A stretch of DNA of 44,009 nucleotides from Candidatus Sulfotelmatobacter sp. (GTDB lineage Bacteria; Acidobacteriota; Terriglobia; Terriglobales; Acidobacteriaceae). Shown piece by piece: positions 8,729 through 16,434 of the stretch; positions within the stretch are counted from its first letter, which is position 1; each line of letters begins with the position of its first letter. The DNA lies in contig JASHPH010000045.1 of the NCBI GenBank assembly GCA_030038255.1, positions 1-44,009 of the forward strand. Direction: 5' to 3'. Under the pieces are notes generated by a model. It made no database searches, was not told where the DNA came from, and was given only the letters and a program-made list of their open reading frames with translations. Both the position numbers and the translations under genes were made by a program.

Positions 8729-9658
8729 TCAATTATGCTTGATGAATTTCCCTGTCTTCTGCCCGGTCAGCGAGTTGTACAGCGTCTCCAGAAACGCATC
8801 CTCGCTGACAAAATCCCCGGAATACTTCTTCCACGGATCCAGAATCTTCGCTTGCTTCATCTGATCCAGAGTCTTGCCGTCCTTCAGCGCCTGCGCCACC
8901 ACGTCACGCGTGGCCTTCAGCATGGTCAGGTAGGCGCGCACATCGTCCACAGTCGAAACCGGCCCGTGCCCGGGAATGATCTTCACGTCCGCCGGCACCT
9001 CGGCAATCACCTTCTCCACGCCATCAATCATGCCGTTGATGCTGCCGCCGGCCTCCACATCAATGAATGGGAAGCCGTAGGTTACGAAGTCATCGCCCAT
9101 GTGCACCACGTTCGACTTCGGGAAAAAGATGATCGAGTCGCCGTCGGTGTGCCCGGCAGGAAAATAGAGCGCGCGGATGTCCTCGCCGTTCAGATGCACG
9201 GTCACGTCATGATCGAACGTGATGATGGGAAGCGCTTCCTGTGGCGAAGGCTGCGAATCGAAGTGAACCGACCCGCCATTGCCCGCCGGGCCTCCCGATT
9301 CCAGCCGCTTGCGCACGTTGTCGTGCGCGATGATCGGCGCCTGCTTCTGGAAGTACGCGTTTCCGCCGGTGTGGTCGGGATGATAATGCGTGTTGATGAT
9401 GAAGCGGATCGGCTTGTCGGTGATGCCCTTCAGCGCCGCCTGAATCTTGTCGGCCAGCGGCGCGTATTGATCGTCAACCACGACGATTCCATCGTCTCCC
9501 ACCGACGCGCCGATATTTCCGCCCGCCCCTTGCAGCATGTAAATACTGCCGGCCACCTTGCTGACTTTGATTTCCACCTTGCTGAAGTCGCGGTCCTGGG
9601 CCGCGCCGAGGGCAGCCAGAAGGAGCGAGGCCATTCCTAGAAGCCAAGTCTTGCGCAC
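8729..9658 (-). CDS. Secreted metallo-beta-lactamase-fold hydrolase
   Basis: Signal peptide MRKTWLLGMASLLLAALGAAQ, then a complete metal site of the MBL superfamily: HYHPDHTGG (HxHxDH, near residue 112), a His in PAGHTDGDS, the bridging Asp in MGDDF and the last His in PGHGPVS. Length (309 aa) and the GNIGASVGDDGIVVVD opening resemble the secreted cyclase-like/SoxH-like group often mislabelled beta-lactamase. The substrate is unknown and I would not call it antibiotic resistance from sequence alone. The start is GTG with AAGGAAG about 9 nt upstream. It is divergent from the lipoprotein gene at 9714. Confidence 0.9.
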   Translation of the reverse strand: MRKTWLLGMASLLLAALGAAQDRDFSKVEIKVSKVAGSIYMLQGAGGNIGASVGDDGIVVVDDQYAPLADKIQAALKGITDKPIRFIINTHYHPDHTGGNAYFQKQAPIIAHDNVRKRLESGGPAGNGGSVHFDSQPSPQEALPIITFDHDVTVHLNGEDIRALYFPAGHTDGDSIIFFPKSNVVHMGDDFVTYGFPFIDVEAGGSINGMIDGVEKVIAEVPADVKIIPGHGPVSTVDDVRAYLTMLKATRDVVAQALKDGKTLDQMKQAKILDPWKKYSGDFVSEDAFLETLYNSLTGQKTGKFIKHN

Positions 9659-9713
9659 GGATGTTCACTTCCTTTCACTATTAGGATCCACGGCGACATT
9701 CTAGAATAACTTC
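9659..9713. promoter_or_regulatory. Divergent promoter, hydrolase / lipoprotein
   Basis: A 55-nt gap. On the plus strand TAGAAT (9702-9707) ends exactly 6 nt before the ATG at 9714, the leaderless spacing seen elsewhere in this window. On the minus strand the hydrolase has a ribosome-binding site (AAGGAAG) inside the gap. No convincing -35 is seen. Confidence 0.45.
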
Positions 9714-10622
9714 ATGTGCAGAGTTGCAGCGCTCTTTCTGTTGACTGTTTTATTTCCTGGCTGCGTCGCTCAGAAAACTTCCGCCTCTTCGGTACCTTCC
9801 ACACCACCACCCCCAGATCGCGGCTCTGATTCGGCTCCCCAAAGCGCCCCTGCAAAACCCCAGGTTAGTTCGACGGAAGAGGTATTGCGTGGTGACGATG
9901 CGAAGATCCTCGTGTTTCCCTGGTGTGCCAGTGTTCCGAGCGACGTCTCCACGGATGAACACATGCAGCTGTTGAATCACTGCCAAACCGAGGTCGTCTA
10001 CGAACTCGGTAGGTCCCTTTCCGAGGGGCACCTGCAGATCTTCAATGACGGCGGGATCAGCGACGAATACCCCCTACCAGAGCTCTCGACTGGCAAGCAC
10101 GTCACCGATTTGCCGCATGGCTTTTATTGGAAGGAAAACCGGGAGTCATTTCCGGACCCATTGCTCTCCTGCACTCTGGGCAAGCGTTACATCACCATCG
10201 GGGCAGATTCCCTCTGGGCAGAGGATTCCGACCCTTCGGCCTACGATTACAAACCCGGCCACCCGCGTGAGAAGTACCGCGACCCTCCCGCCGACCTGGC
10301 GGCTAACCTTGAAGGCGAAGACGTGGGCTTTGAAGAGTGGCGGATTCCCGCCCGGCAAAACCTGGGCGTCCGGCTATCCGGCCAGTTGCCTGAGATCCAA
10401 CTCCTGGGCGTGGGCTTTACCGAGTCCACGCTGGTGGAATGCGGAAGAGGACAAAACCCGGAGCAGTTCGGGAAAGCGCCTCTGCGAGATATTCGGGTGG
10501 TTTCCACGGTAGAGCACGATATGTTCCCCGAGATCCAAGCCCTGCAAGCCGCACGCTTCACAGTTCCCGCCGAGGTATTCGAGTACCCGCACCACGTCCG
10601 GATTGTTGGCAAACTCAAATAG
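9714..10622 (+). CDS. Lipoprotein of unknown function
   Basis: 302 residues. MCRVAALFLLTVLFPGC is a short lipoprotein signal with lipobox LFPGC (Cys17), followed by a Ser/Pro/Thr-rich linker (residues about 20-55) and a globular part without a motif I recognise. It contains an ILVFPWCASVPS stretch and several acidic, Tyr-rich segments. A TAGAAT -10 lies 6 nt before the ATG. The downstream neighbour (10673) converges on it. Probably an outer- or inner-membrane-anchored periplasmic protein. Confidence 0.75.
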   Translation: MCRVAALFLLTVLFPGCVAQKTSASSVPSTPPPPDRGSDSAPQSAPAKPQVSSTEEVLRGDDAKILVFPWCASVPSDVSTDEHMQLLNHCQTEVVYELGRSLSEGHLQIFNDGGISDEYPLPELSTGKHVTDLPHGFYWKENRESFPDPLLSCTLGKRYITIGADSLWAEDSDPSAYDYKPGHPREKYRDPPADLAANLEGEDVGFEEWRIPARQNLGVRLSGQLPEIQLLGVGFTESTLVECGRGQNPEQFGKAPLRDIRVVSTVEHDMFPEIQALQAARFTVPAEVFEYPHHVRIVGKLK

Positions 10623-10672
10623 GATGGCCCGACCTACTCCGCTCTCGTGGATCTTCCAAAGCCTGTCTGCAG

Positions 10673-11539
10673 TCAGTAAAGATGAAAGTCGATTTCCACC
10701 GCAATTTGCACTGCCACAGGGCGGCCGTCTTTGGTGCCAGGCTGGAATTTCCACCCGCTTACTGCATTCACCGCCCTATCGTCTAAGCCCATTCCAAGCG
10801 GTGTGCCGATCTGCAGGTCCCTGACAGCTCCGGACGAGTCAACCACTAAAAACAACGTCATCGTGCCTTGATATTTCGCTTGCCGCGCCTCTTCGGAGAA
10901 ATCCGGCTCACTAGTTCGCAGCGTGCGAGGCGGTGCAATCCCTGGCTTTACGAAGTACACCGGCTCCGCAGAAGGGCCAGGGCCTTGGCGGCTGCCCGCG
11001 AACTTGGTCGAAATATTCGCGCCAGTAGTCGGGAACGATATCCCTGATCGACTCTGTCGGTCCAGAAAAACCGAGTTCATCGCGGATGACACTTCCTTCG
11101 CGTCCGGTTTGTCCGAACTAAGAGCAATCTCAATCTCAACTCGCTTCTCCCGGAATGCCTTTTCCAGCTTGTCCCGATCCTTGACATCGGATTCCGCCAG
11201 CGAAGCGAGCACATCGCGATAAGGCGGCTTTCGTTTGGAATCGAATACCAGGCACACGCGCCTGCCTTCGATTTGCAGCGCGTGGCCGTGCCGCTTGATG
11301 TGTTTGACTTCAATCTGCCCGTCCACTGTCCACGGACCAATCTCTCCAGAACCGACCAGCGACCCATCGGACTGAAACGACAGATGTTGACCCGTGTAGA
11401 AATGGCGGAGGGTGAGCGTTTTTCCCGCGTAGTCCTTTAGCTGCTTTTCAACGTCATCGTCCGCTTTGGCAACCAAAGACGGCAGCAGCATCGCAAGCAG
11501 CACCGTTGCGAACAGCGGTATGGTCGTTCGCAGTTTCAT
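10673..11539 (-). CDS. Secreted protein with TonB C-terminal domain
   Basis: Signal peptide MKLRTTIPLFATVLLAMLLPSLVAKA, an N-terminal domain (about 27-190) without a family I know, and a TonB C-terminal domain (about 205-288). The last domain shows PDFSEEARQAKYQGTMTLFL, then VDSSGAVRDLQI, then DDRAVNAVSGWKFQPG, a very typical pattern. There is no inner-membrane anchor retained after cleavage, so it is unlikely to be a classical energy transducer. In Acidobacteriota many secreted proteins carry this domain alone. It is followed 10 nt upstream of its start by the end of the gene at 11550, in the same direction. Confidence 0.85.
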   Translation of the reverse strand: MKLRTTIPLFATVLLAMLLPSLVAKADDDVEKQLKDYAGKTLTLRHFYTGQHLSFQSDGSLVGSGEIGPWTVDGQIEVKHIKRHGHALQIEGRRVCLVFDSKRKPPYRDVLASLAESDVKDRDKLEKAFREKRVEIEIALSSDKPDAKEVSSAMNSVFLDRQSRSGISFPTTGANISTKFAGSRQGPGPSAEPVYFVKPGIAPPRTLRTSEPDFSEEARQAKYQGTMTLFLVVDSSGAVRDLQIGTPLGMGLDDRAVNAVSGWKFQPGTKDGRPVAVQIAVEIDFHLY

Positions 11540-11549
11540 GCGATGCAGC

Positions 11550-13220
11550 TTACTCCGGGTTCAGGCTGTCGTACATCTTCCAAAGCTTGTCCGCGGTTGC
11601 ACGATAGATGACCCAGCCCGTGCCCGCGTCCGACGTTTCCTTGAACAGCAACTCGCCGCGCCCGTCGCCGTCGGCGTCGACCGCATCGACCAGTTCAAAC
11701 CGCGGCGTCAGGTCGAGATGGAATTTGTCGGTGATTCCGGAATAGAGCGGGCGCAGGTTGTTGTAGATGTCGGTTCGCGCCACCAGCATGATGGAGTATT
11801 GCACGTCGGAATAACCCGCCCCGGGCGTAGAGGGCGGCGGCATATGCGCCTCAGCGCTGAAAACGATGATGGGCTGATTGCTCATCCACAAATCGTAAGT
11901 CGTCATCTGCACGTTGCTCAGAATCGGCTCGGCAGCCTTCACGGCCTGAACGTGACGCGTCTGCGCGGCCGCTGCTTTCGGTGCGATCTTTTCCTTTGCC
12001 TGCGCATCCAGATACGCCTTGAGTTGCTGCTTGGCCAGCTCCGTGATCTGCTGGCGGCGTTCTCCTTCTTCGTCCTTGAGCCAGTCGAAGGTGAAGGCAT
12101 GCGGGCTCGGCCCGCCGGCGTCGGAAATGGCCGGAATGAACTGCACCGGCCCCTTGTCTGCCGTCGTCTCAGATTTTCCTGCCTTCGCCGGTGTCAGCCC
12201 TGGCTTGCTGTAACCCGGAAAGTCATCATCCGAAAAAGGCTGTGTGGGCTTGCCTCTGCGCAGCCGCGGACGATTCTCTTCTGTGGCCCCGCTATCGGAC
12301 TCCGGCGGCTTGGCCTCGGCTGCCTGAGTGACAGCAGGTTTGCCTTCTCCGCCTTGTGGTTGAGCTGATGGGGCTTGACCTGCCTGGCTTTGACCAGCTT
12401 GGCCCTGTGCCGATTTCGAATCGCTGGCCGGCGTGCTCGATCCCGCTTGCGCCGGTTCTTGACTGGGCGCTCCCGAACTCGCATCCTCGGCCGGCCGTTT
12501 CAGGCGCGGCGGCTCGTCACTCGAAGAAGATGATCCGCCAGACTGCGAAGAAACCTGCGGTGAAGAGGCAGTCGGAGCCGCAGAAGTAGCCTGCCCTGTC
12601 GAAGCTTGGCCGGAACTTTGGCCACCGGAAGCCTGCCCTCCGCCGGCCGCCGGCTGCGGATTCCGCGTCAGCCGCGGACGCTCATCGCTCGTGTCGAGGC
12701 CCTTCGGCACGTTTTCCGCCTTCACGGGCCCGTAGGGCTTCTCTGTTCCTGCCGGAACCCACGCCCCGGTTCCGATCCAGGGGTTCGGAGCGTTTGCGGC
12801 CGTGCTGTGTAGTGCGCTGCCGACCGTAAACAGTCCCTGCGAATTGCCCGTGCGCTCGACCTCATACACGGTGCCCGTCTCCAGCGCCATGGGCACCGGG
12901 TTGGCTTTGTACGCCGACGCATCCCAGAACTTGCCGTTGATCAGAATCGCGATCGGCACCAGCGACGCCTTGCCGTTTGCCGCCAACTGCAGAACCGCAA
13001 CCGCCCGCGGCCCGGCATCCTTCTTCCGCGGCACTTTCCGCTCGCCCGTGAAGATCTGCGGCCGCTCTTCCTGCGCCCGGCTCACCGCTCCCAGCGACAC
13101 CAGTGCCCCTGCCAGCGCCATGGCGCACACGCTCCGGTATAGAATCGTTCCGAACGGCGCCCGGCCCAAAGCGGCCTCAACGGCGTCACCGAAATTCCAT
13201 TTTTTTCGTGAGATTGCCAT
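11550..13220 (-). CDS. Secreted protein of unknown function with long low-complexity linker
   Basis: About 556 residues from the ATG at 13218-13220. An unusually long N-terminus ends in the hydrophobic segment CAMALAGALVSLGAVSRAQ. The folded part has a domain at about 60-170, then a Ser/Gln/Ala/Pro-rich linker of roughly 170 residues, including three repeats of the form (S)DE(R/P)PRL(K/R/T)R. A C-terminal domain contains DAVDADGDGRGELLF, an FG-GAP-like or calcium-loop-like Asp motif. A start at 13121 (MALAGALVSL, GGAG 10 nt upstream) is possible and would free an intergenic promoter for the divergent peroxiredoxin. With the longer start the two divergent start codons overlap. Function unknown. 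Confidence 0.75.
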   Translation of the reverse strand: MAISRKKWNFGDAVEAALGRAPFGTILYRSVCAMALAGALVSLGAVSRAQEERPQIFTGERKVPRKKDAGPRAVAVLQLAANGKASLVPIAILINGKFWDASAYKANPVPMALETGTVYEVERTGNSQGLFTVGSALHSTAANAPNPWIGTGAWVPAGTEKPYGPVKAENVPKGLDTSDERPRLTRNPQPAAGGGQASGGQSSGQASTGQATSAAPTASSPQVSSQSGGSSSSSDEPPRLKRPAEDASSGAPSQEPAQAGSSTPASDSKSAQGQAGQSQAGQAPSAQPQGGEGKPAVTQAAEAKPPESDSGATEENRPRLRRGKPTQPFSDDDFPGYSKPGLTPAKAGKSETTADKGPVQFIPAISDAGGPSPHAFTFDWLKDEEGERRQQITELAKQQLKAYLDAQAKEKIAPKAAAAQTRHVQAVKAAEPILSNVQMTTYDLWMSNQPIIVFSAEAHMPPPSTPGAGYSDVQYSIMLVARTDIYNNLRPLYSGITDKFHLDLTPRFELVDAVDADGDGRGELLFKETSDAGTGWVIYRATADKLWKMYDSLNPE

Positions 13221-13692
13221 GCATATCAATGATAAAGCTCCCGACTTCGCTTTGCAGGATGAAAACGGCAAAGAAGTCAAGCTGAAAGACTTTCGCGGCA
13301 AAACTGTCATTCTCTTTTTCTATCCCAAGGCCAACACACCCGGTTGAACCGTAGAAGCTCGCGGGTTCCGCGATTCATACAAACAGATTCAAAAAACCGG
13401 CGCCGTGCTGCTTGGCATCTCCGCCGATACATCGAAGGCGCAGAAGAGTTTCGCCGAAAAAAACGACCTTCCGTTCACCCTGCTGGCCGACGCCGACAAG
13501 AAAGTTGCCGAAGCCTACGGCGTGATGAAAGAGAAGAACATGTACGGCAAGAAAGTCTGGGGCATTGCGCGGACCACGTTCGTCATCGGCCCCGACGGCA
13601 AAATTCAGCACATCTTCGAAAAGGTCAATCCTGACAGCCATGCCGAGGAAGTGCTTGCGTATCTGAAGGAATCGTCGAAAGGCGTGGCGTAA
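13219..13692 (+). CDS. bcp: Selenocysteine-containing Bcp-type peroxiredoxin (TGA recoded)
   Basis: Bcp/PrxQ peroxiredoxins reduce hydroperoxides with a Cys in the TPGCT motif. Here the frame reads ...FFYPKANTPG, then TGA (13345-13347), then TVEARGFRDSYKQ, and continues in the same frame to the TAA at 13692. The result is a normal-length protein of 157 residues if the TGA is residue 43. The TGA sits exactly at the peroxidatic Cys. There is no Cys anywhere else: the usual resolving-Cys position five residues later is Arg48. A hairpin with bacterial SECIS geometry follows (13354-13376). I therefore call it a selenoprotein. Alternatives are a TGC-to-TGA substitution or sequencing error. The Sec insertion genes (selA, selB, selC, selD) are not in the window. 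Standard gene callers would report only one fragment. Confidence 0.85.
13354..13376 (+). promoter_or_regulatory. Candidate bacterial SECIS element
   Basis: Directly after the in-frame TGA the mRNA can fold as GAA-[GC bulge]-UCGCGG-(GUU loop)-CCGCGA-UUC. This gives a perfect 6-bp upper stem, a 2-nt bulge and a 3-bp lower stem. There are 17 nt between the UGA and the apical loop, and the first loop base is G followed by U. These features agree with the known bacterial SECIS model (short stem-loop just downstream of UGA, loop G near the start, spacing of roughly 16-37 nt). Confidence 0.75.
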
Positions 13693-13717
13693 GCGTTTGG
13701 ACTCTTCCTGTGTTGGC

Positions 13718-14452
13718 TTAACCGGCTTTCGATATGAGGCCGCCAAAGATATCAGACCACGCATGCGCCATCATGCCGGGTCGCAGGCTTTTCCGCCAGG
13801 ATGCGAGTAGCCCAAACAGGAAACCATAGCTGCCGACCTTGAGCGCCGCTCCCGTTCCTTGGTACGCATGGGCAACGCCGAAAACCATTGCTTGCAGAAG
13901 AACGGCGGCAGCGTTACTGCCAGTGAGCGCCCAGAATTGTCTTTGCAAGTACCCGCGAAAAACCACTTCTTCGCAAAAACCCGCGCTAACCGATACTGCA
14001 ATCCAAAGTGCAGCCTCGTAGACACCGCGGGGGAGAAAAACGTTTACGGATGCTGCGTGGCTCGTTCCAGAATAGATCTGCCAGACTCTCAGCACACCGA
14101 GCCACAGCAGCCAGAGCCCACAAGCAAGAAGCAGATCGGTCGCTATTCGCCGACCGCTGTTCCACACTCCCCCGACAAGATCCCGGAGCTTTGTTCCTGT
14201 GCGCTGAAGACCACCCTTCCAGACCCAATAGACCAGGGCCCACTCCGAAGCGATCAAGGAAAGATACAGAGGCACGACACTGGGATGTCCCCCCAACGCC
14301 GCTGGTTCAGAGCGCGCGTGCTTCTGAAAAAGGCCGCCCGCTATCGCTAGGGCGACAAATAAAACGACGACAGCGACGGTGTGGCCCAATGGGCCCGCGA
14401 GTGTTGGCTGGCCAGAATCGCGCACGGCATTTTTCCGCGCATAGACTAACAT
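13718..14452 (-). CDS. CPBP family intramembrane metalloprotease
   Basis: A polytopic membrane protein (244 aa, about six hydrophobic segments) with the abortive infection/CAAX-protease (Rce1-like) motifs: EE161-162 with Arg166 (EEVVFRGYLQR), His195 in FGVAHAYQG and His230 in MAHAWSD. These residues form the metal-binding active site of the family. The substrate is unknown; bacterial members include bacteriocin-immunity and self-protection proteins. It converges on the peroxiredoxin gene (25-nt gap) and diverges from the glycosylase at 14528. Confidence 0.9.
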   Translation of the reverse strand: MLVYARKNAVRDSGQPTLAGPLGHTVAVVVLFVALAIAGGLFQKHARSEPAALGGHPSVVPLYLSLIASEWALVYWVWKGGLQRTGTKLRDLVGGVWNSGRRIATDLLLACGLWLLWLGVLRVWQIYSGTSHAASVNVFLPRGVYEAALWIAVSVSAGFCEEVVFRGYLQRQFWALTGSNAAAVLLQAMVFGVAHAYQGTGAALKVGSYGFLFGLLASWRKSLRPGMMAHAWSDIFGGLISKAG

Positions 14453-14527
14453 GGGCTAACATCGAAAGCAGTGCGCTCCACCGATCGTCGCCCCTGCGTC
14501 GCGAGACATTAGTTAACATTCCTTTCC

Positions 14528-15169
14528 ATGTGCCTGCACAACGAAACGCGCGCAATAAGTCATCTTGATCGGACGTTCTTTGCCCGCTCGCCGCGCCGCG
14601 TGGCGCGCGAGCTTCTGGGCAAAGTCCTCGTCCGCACAGGCGACGACGGGAAGCCTCGCATGACCGCGCGCATCGTCGAAGTCGAGGCCTATCTCGGCGA
14701 ACAAGACCCGGCCTCCCACGCTTACCCCGGGCCAACGTCGCGCAACGCCGTCATGTTCGGCCCTGCAGGGTTCGCGTATGTCTACTTCATCTACGGCAAT
14801 CATTACTGCCTGAACGTCTCGTGCGAACAGGAAGGCCGCGCCGGGGCCGTTCTATTTCGCGCCCTCGAACCGCTGACGGGTATAGAAGAAATGGCACAGG
14901 CACGCGGCATCACCATCAGCCATCCGCGCGACCTGATCAAACTCACCAGTGGCCCTGGCCGTCTGGGAGAAGCCTTCCGCGTCACCCGCAGCCGCGATAA
15001 CGGCTGCGACCTCACATCACCTGCGAGCGGCTTGTGGATCGGCACCGACGGCTTCCGCGCCCCAACCATCCGCGTCACGCCGCGCATCGGCATCACCAAG
15101 GCCGCCGAGAAGCGCCTCCGCTATTTCATCGCCGGCAACCCATTCGTCTCCGGCCGCAAGACTCTCTAG
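14528..15169 (+). CDS. mpg: 3-methyladenine DNA glycosylase (AAG/MPG family)
   Basis: Removes alkylated purines such as 3-methyladenine in base-excision repair. The family blocks are present: LLGKVLVR, VEVEAYLGEQDPASHAYPG (with the catalytic Glu in VEAY and His in ASHA), NAVMFGPAGFAYVYFIYGNH (residues about 74-93), the CLNVS stretch, and GPGRLGEAF near the C-terminus. Length of 213 aa is normal. The upstream gap (14453-14527) contains TTAGTTAACAT and no clear promoter. Confidence 0.94.
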   Translation: MCLHNETRAISHLDRTFFARSPRRVARELLGKVLVRTGDDGKPRMTARIVEVEAYLGEQDPASHAYPGPTSRNAVMFGPAGFAYVYFIYGNHYCLNVSCEQEGRAGAVLFRALEPLTGIEEMAQARGITISHPRDLIKLTSGPGRLGEAFRVTRSRDNGCDLTSPASGLWIGTDGFRAPTIRVTPRIGITKAAEKRLRYFIAGNPFVSGRKTL

Positions 15170-15344
15170 AAGCCCTTGACGAACCGGCATACACTAACGG
15201 CAGGGGGCAAATGGGCCAGAACCCTTGCTAGACAAGCGTTTTCACCCGTTCTCCCGCGGGAGGCGACCCGGCCCGGGCGGCATTGCGGCCGTGAAATTGC
15301 GCATCCTACGAGTAGCATTTTTCATCTCATGCAGTAGGGGCGAT

Positions 15345-16142
15345 ATGCACTGCTCGGTGCCATTCCGTATTCTCCTTGCAGGCTCTGTCGCTATTCTGGC
15401 GTTCTCCGCAACATCACCTACTCCTCGCGCTTTCGCTTCCGTCGGCGTCGTCCATTCGCAAGAAACGCCCTCCTCTATCGTGATCGGCTTTGTCGGAGGC
15501 TTTGTCCGCCACGACAACCCTCATCACGGCGCGGTGCTCTTCGCGCAGCGCCTGCAAGAGCGGGCTCCCAAGGGCACGTATGTGCAGGTTTTCGAGAACC
15601 GTCACCGGCAGGCTGCCTACAACACCATCATCCGCCTGCTCGACCGCAATCACGACAGCGTTCTCAGCGAAGAAGAGAAATCGCAGGCGCGCGTCATCCT
15701 TTATGGCCAGAGTTGGGGTGCGGCCACGGCCGTGCTGCTGGCTCGTCAACTAAATCGCGCCGGCATTCCCGTCTTGCTGACCGTGCAAGTCGATAGCGTT
15801 TCGAAACTCTGGCGGGACGACAGAACCATCCCGCCCAACGTCGCCGCCGCCGCGAACTTTTATCAACGCCATGGTCTCGTCCGGGGGCAGCCTCAAATCG
15901 TCGCCGCCGATCCCGCCCGAACCCAGATCCTCGGGAACTTCCTCTTCGACTACAAACAATCTCCCGTAAAGTGCGACGAAGGATATTCCTGGCTCGACCG
16001 TCACGTGACTCCCAGCCACATGCAGAGCGAGTGCGATCCCCGCCTGTGGGCTCAGGTCGAAGAGCTGGTGCGTCAGCGCCTTGAACCCCAACCGACCGCA
16101 GTAGCCGTTGCTTCCCCATCCCAGCAGCCAGTCGATAAATGA
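15345..16142 (+). CDS. Secreted alpha/beta-hydrolase-like protein with EF-hand-like loop
   Basis: 265 residues from the ATG at 15345, chosen because AGGGG lies 7 nt upstream and the protein then begins with a good signal peptide (MHCSVPFRILLAGSVAILAF...AFA). The mature part starts with a beta-strand and glycine turn, IVIGFVGGFVRHDNPHHG. Then comes DRNHDSVLSEEE (residues 100-111), which has EF-hand calcium-loop spacing, and GQSWGAA (Ser123), the GxSxG nucleophile elbow of alpha/beta hydrolases. Having an EF-hand-like loop inserted just before the nucleophile strand is unusual. A catalytic His may lie in the C-terminal DRHVTPSH. The substrate is unknown; calcium-dependent esterase or lipase activity is a guess. 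Confidence 0.75.
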   Translation: MHCSVPFRILLAGSVAILAFSATSPTPRAFASVGVVHSQETPSSIVIGFVGGFVRHDNPHHGAVLFAQRLQERAPKGTYVQVFENRHRQAAYNTIIRLLDRNHDSVLSEEEKSQARVILYGQSWGAATAVLLARQLNRAGIPVLLTVQVDSVSKLWRDDRTIPPNVAAAANFYQRHGLVRGQPQIVAADPARTQILGNFLFDYKQSPVKCDEGYSWLDRHVTPSHMQSECDPRLWAQVEELVRQRLEPQPTAVAVASPSQQPVDK

Positions 16143-16145
16143 TTC

Positions 16146-16208
16146 GGGAAGGGCACGACTTCAGTCATGCCATCAAAGGCTAAAACTACCGGGTTCTAGC
16201 CCCTGAGC
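16146..16208. repeat. Intergenic palindromic repeat (family C, copy 1)
   Basis: Two consecutive hairpins. GGCACGACT-TC-AGTCATGCC has one mismatch, and a second arm pair lies around GGGTTCTAGCCCC. It lies just after the stop at 16142. Related copies are at 21234, 24174 and 27310. The rest of the gap to 16434 holds no gene that I can support. Confidence 0.7.
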
Positions 16209-16434
16209 GACACCCTTTTGCACACACCAGCTAGTCAGAACCGTGATCGTTTCCACTACCGTTCTGTCTTTGTAAACGCCAAGCATCCAATTTCACAAAA
16301 CCGCATTCGAAGCGAAGAACGGCCACGTGTGCGTGCGGCGAGGCCATACACTGTCCCCAGCCACCGAAGTTCATCAGTCGATTACCTTTGGTGACTTGGA
16401 CGAAAACTCCGCGGGACGATAAAGTGGCTATCTG

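Noticed and set aside
8729-9658. Antibiotic-resistance beta-lactamase
   Set aside because: The MBL metal site alone does not identify a beta-lactamase; the rest resembles a broad class of secreted hydrolases with unknown substrates.
10673-11539. True TonB energy transducer
   Set aside because: It has a cleavable signal instead of a retained anchor, lacks a long proline-rich spacer and is not next to exbB/exbD.
13345-13347. Reading the TGA as a true stop and calling the peroxiredoxin a pseudogene
   Set aside because: The rest of the gene is intact and in frame, the TGA is exactly at the catalytic Cys, and a SECIS-like hairpin follows; degeneration would not choose that codon.
14503-14519. 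TTAGTTAACAT before the mpg gene as a fifth metal-regulator box
   Set aside because: The right arm GTTAA at the required spacing is missing; only the left TTAAC matches.
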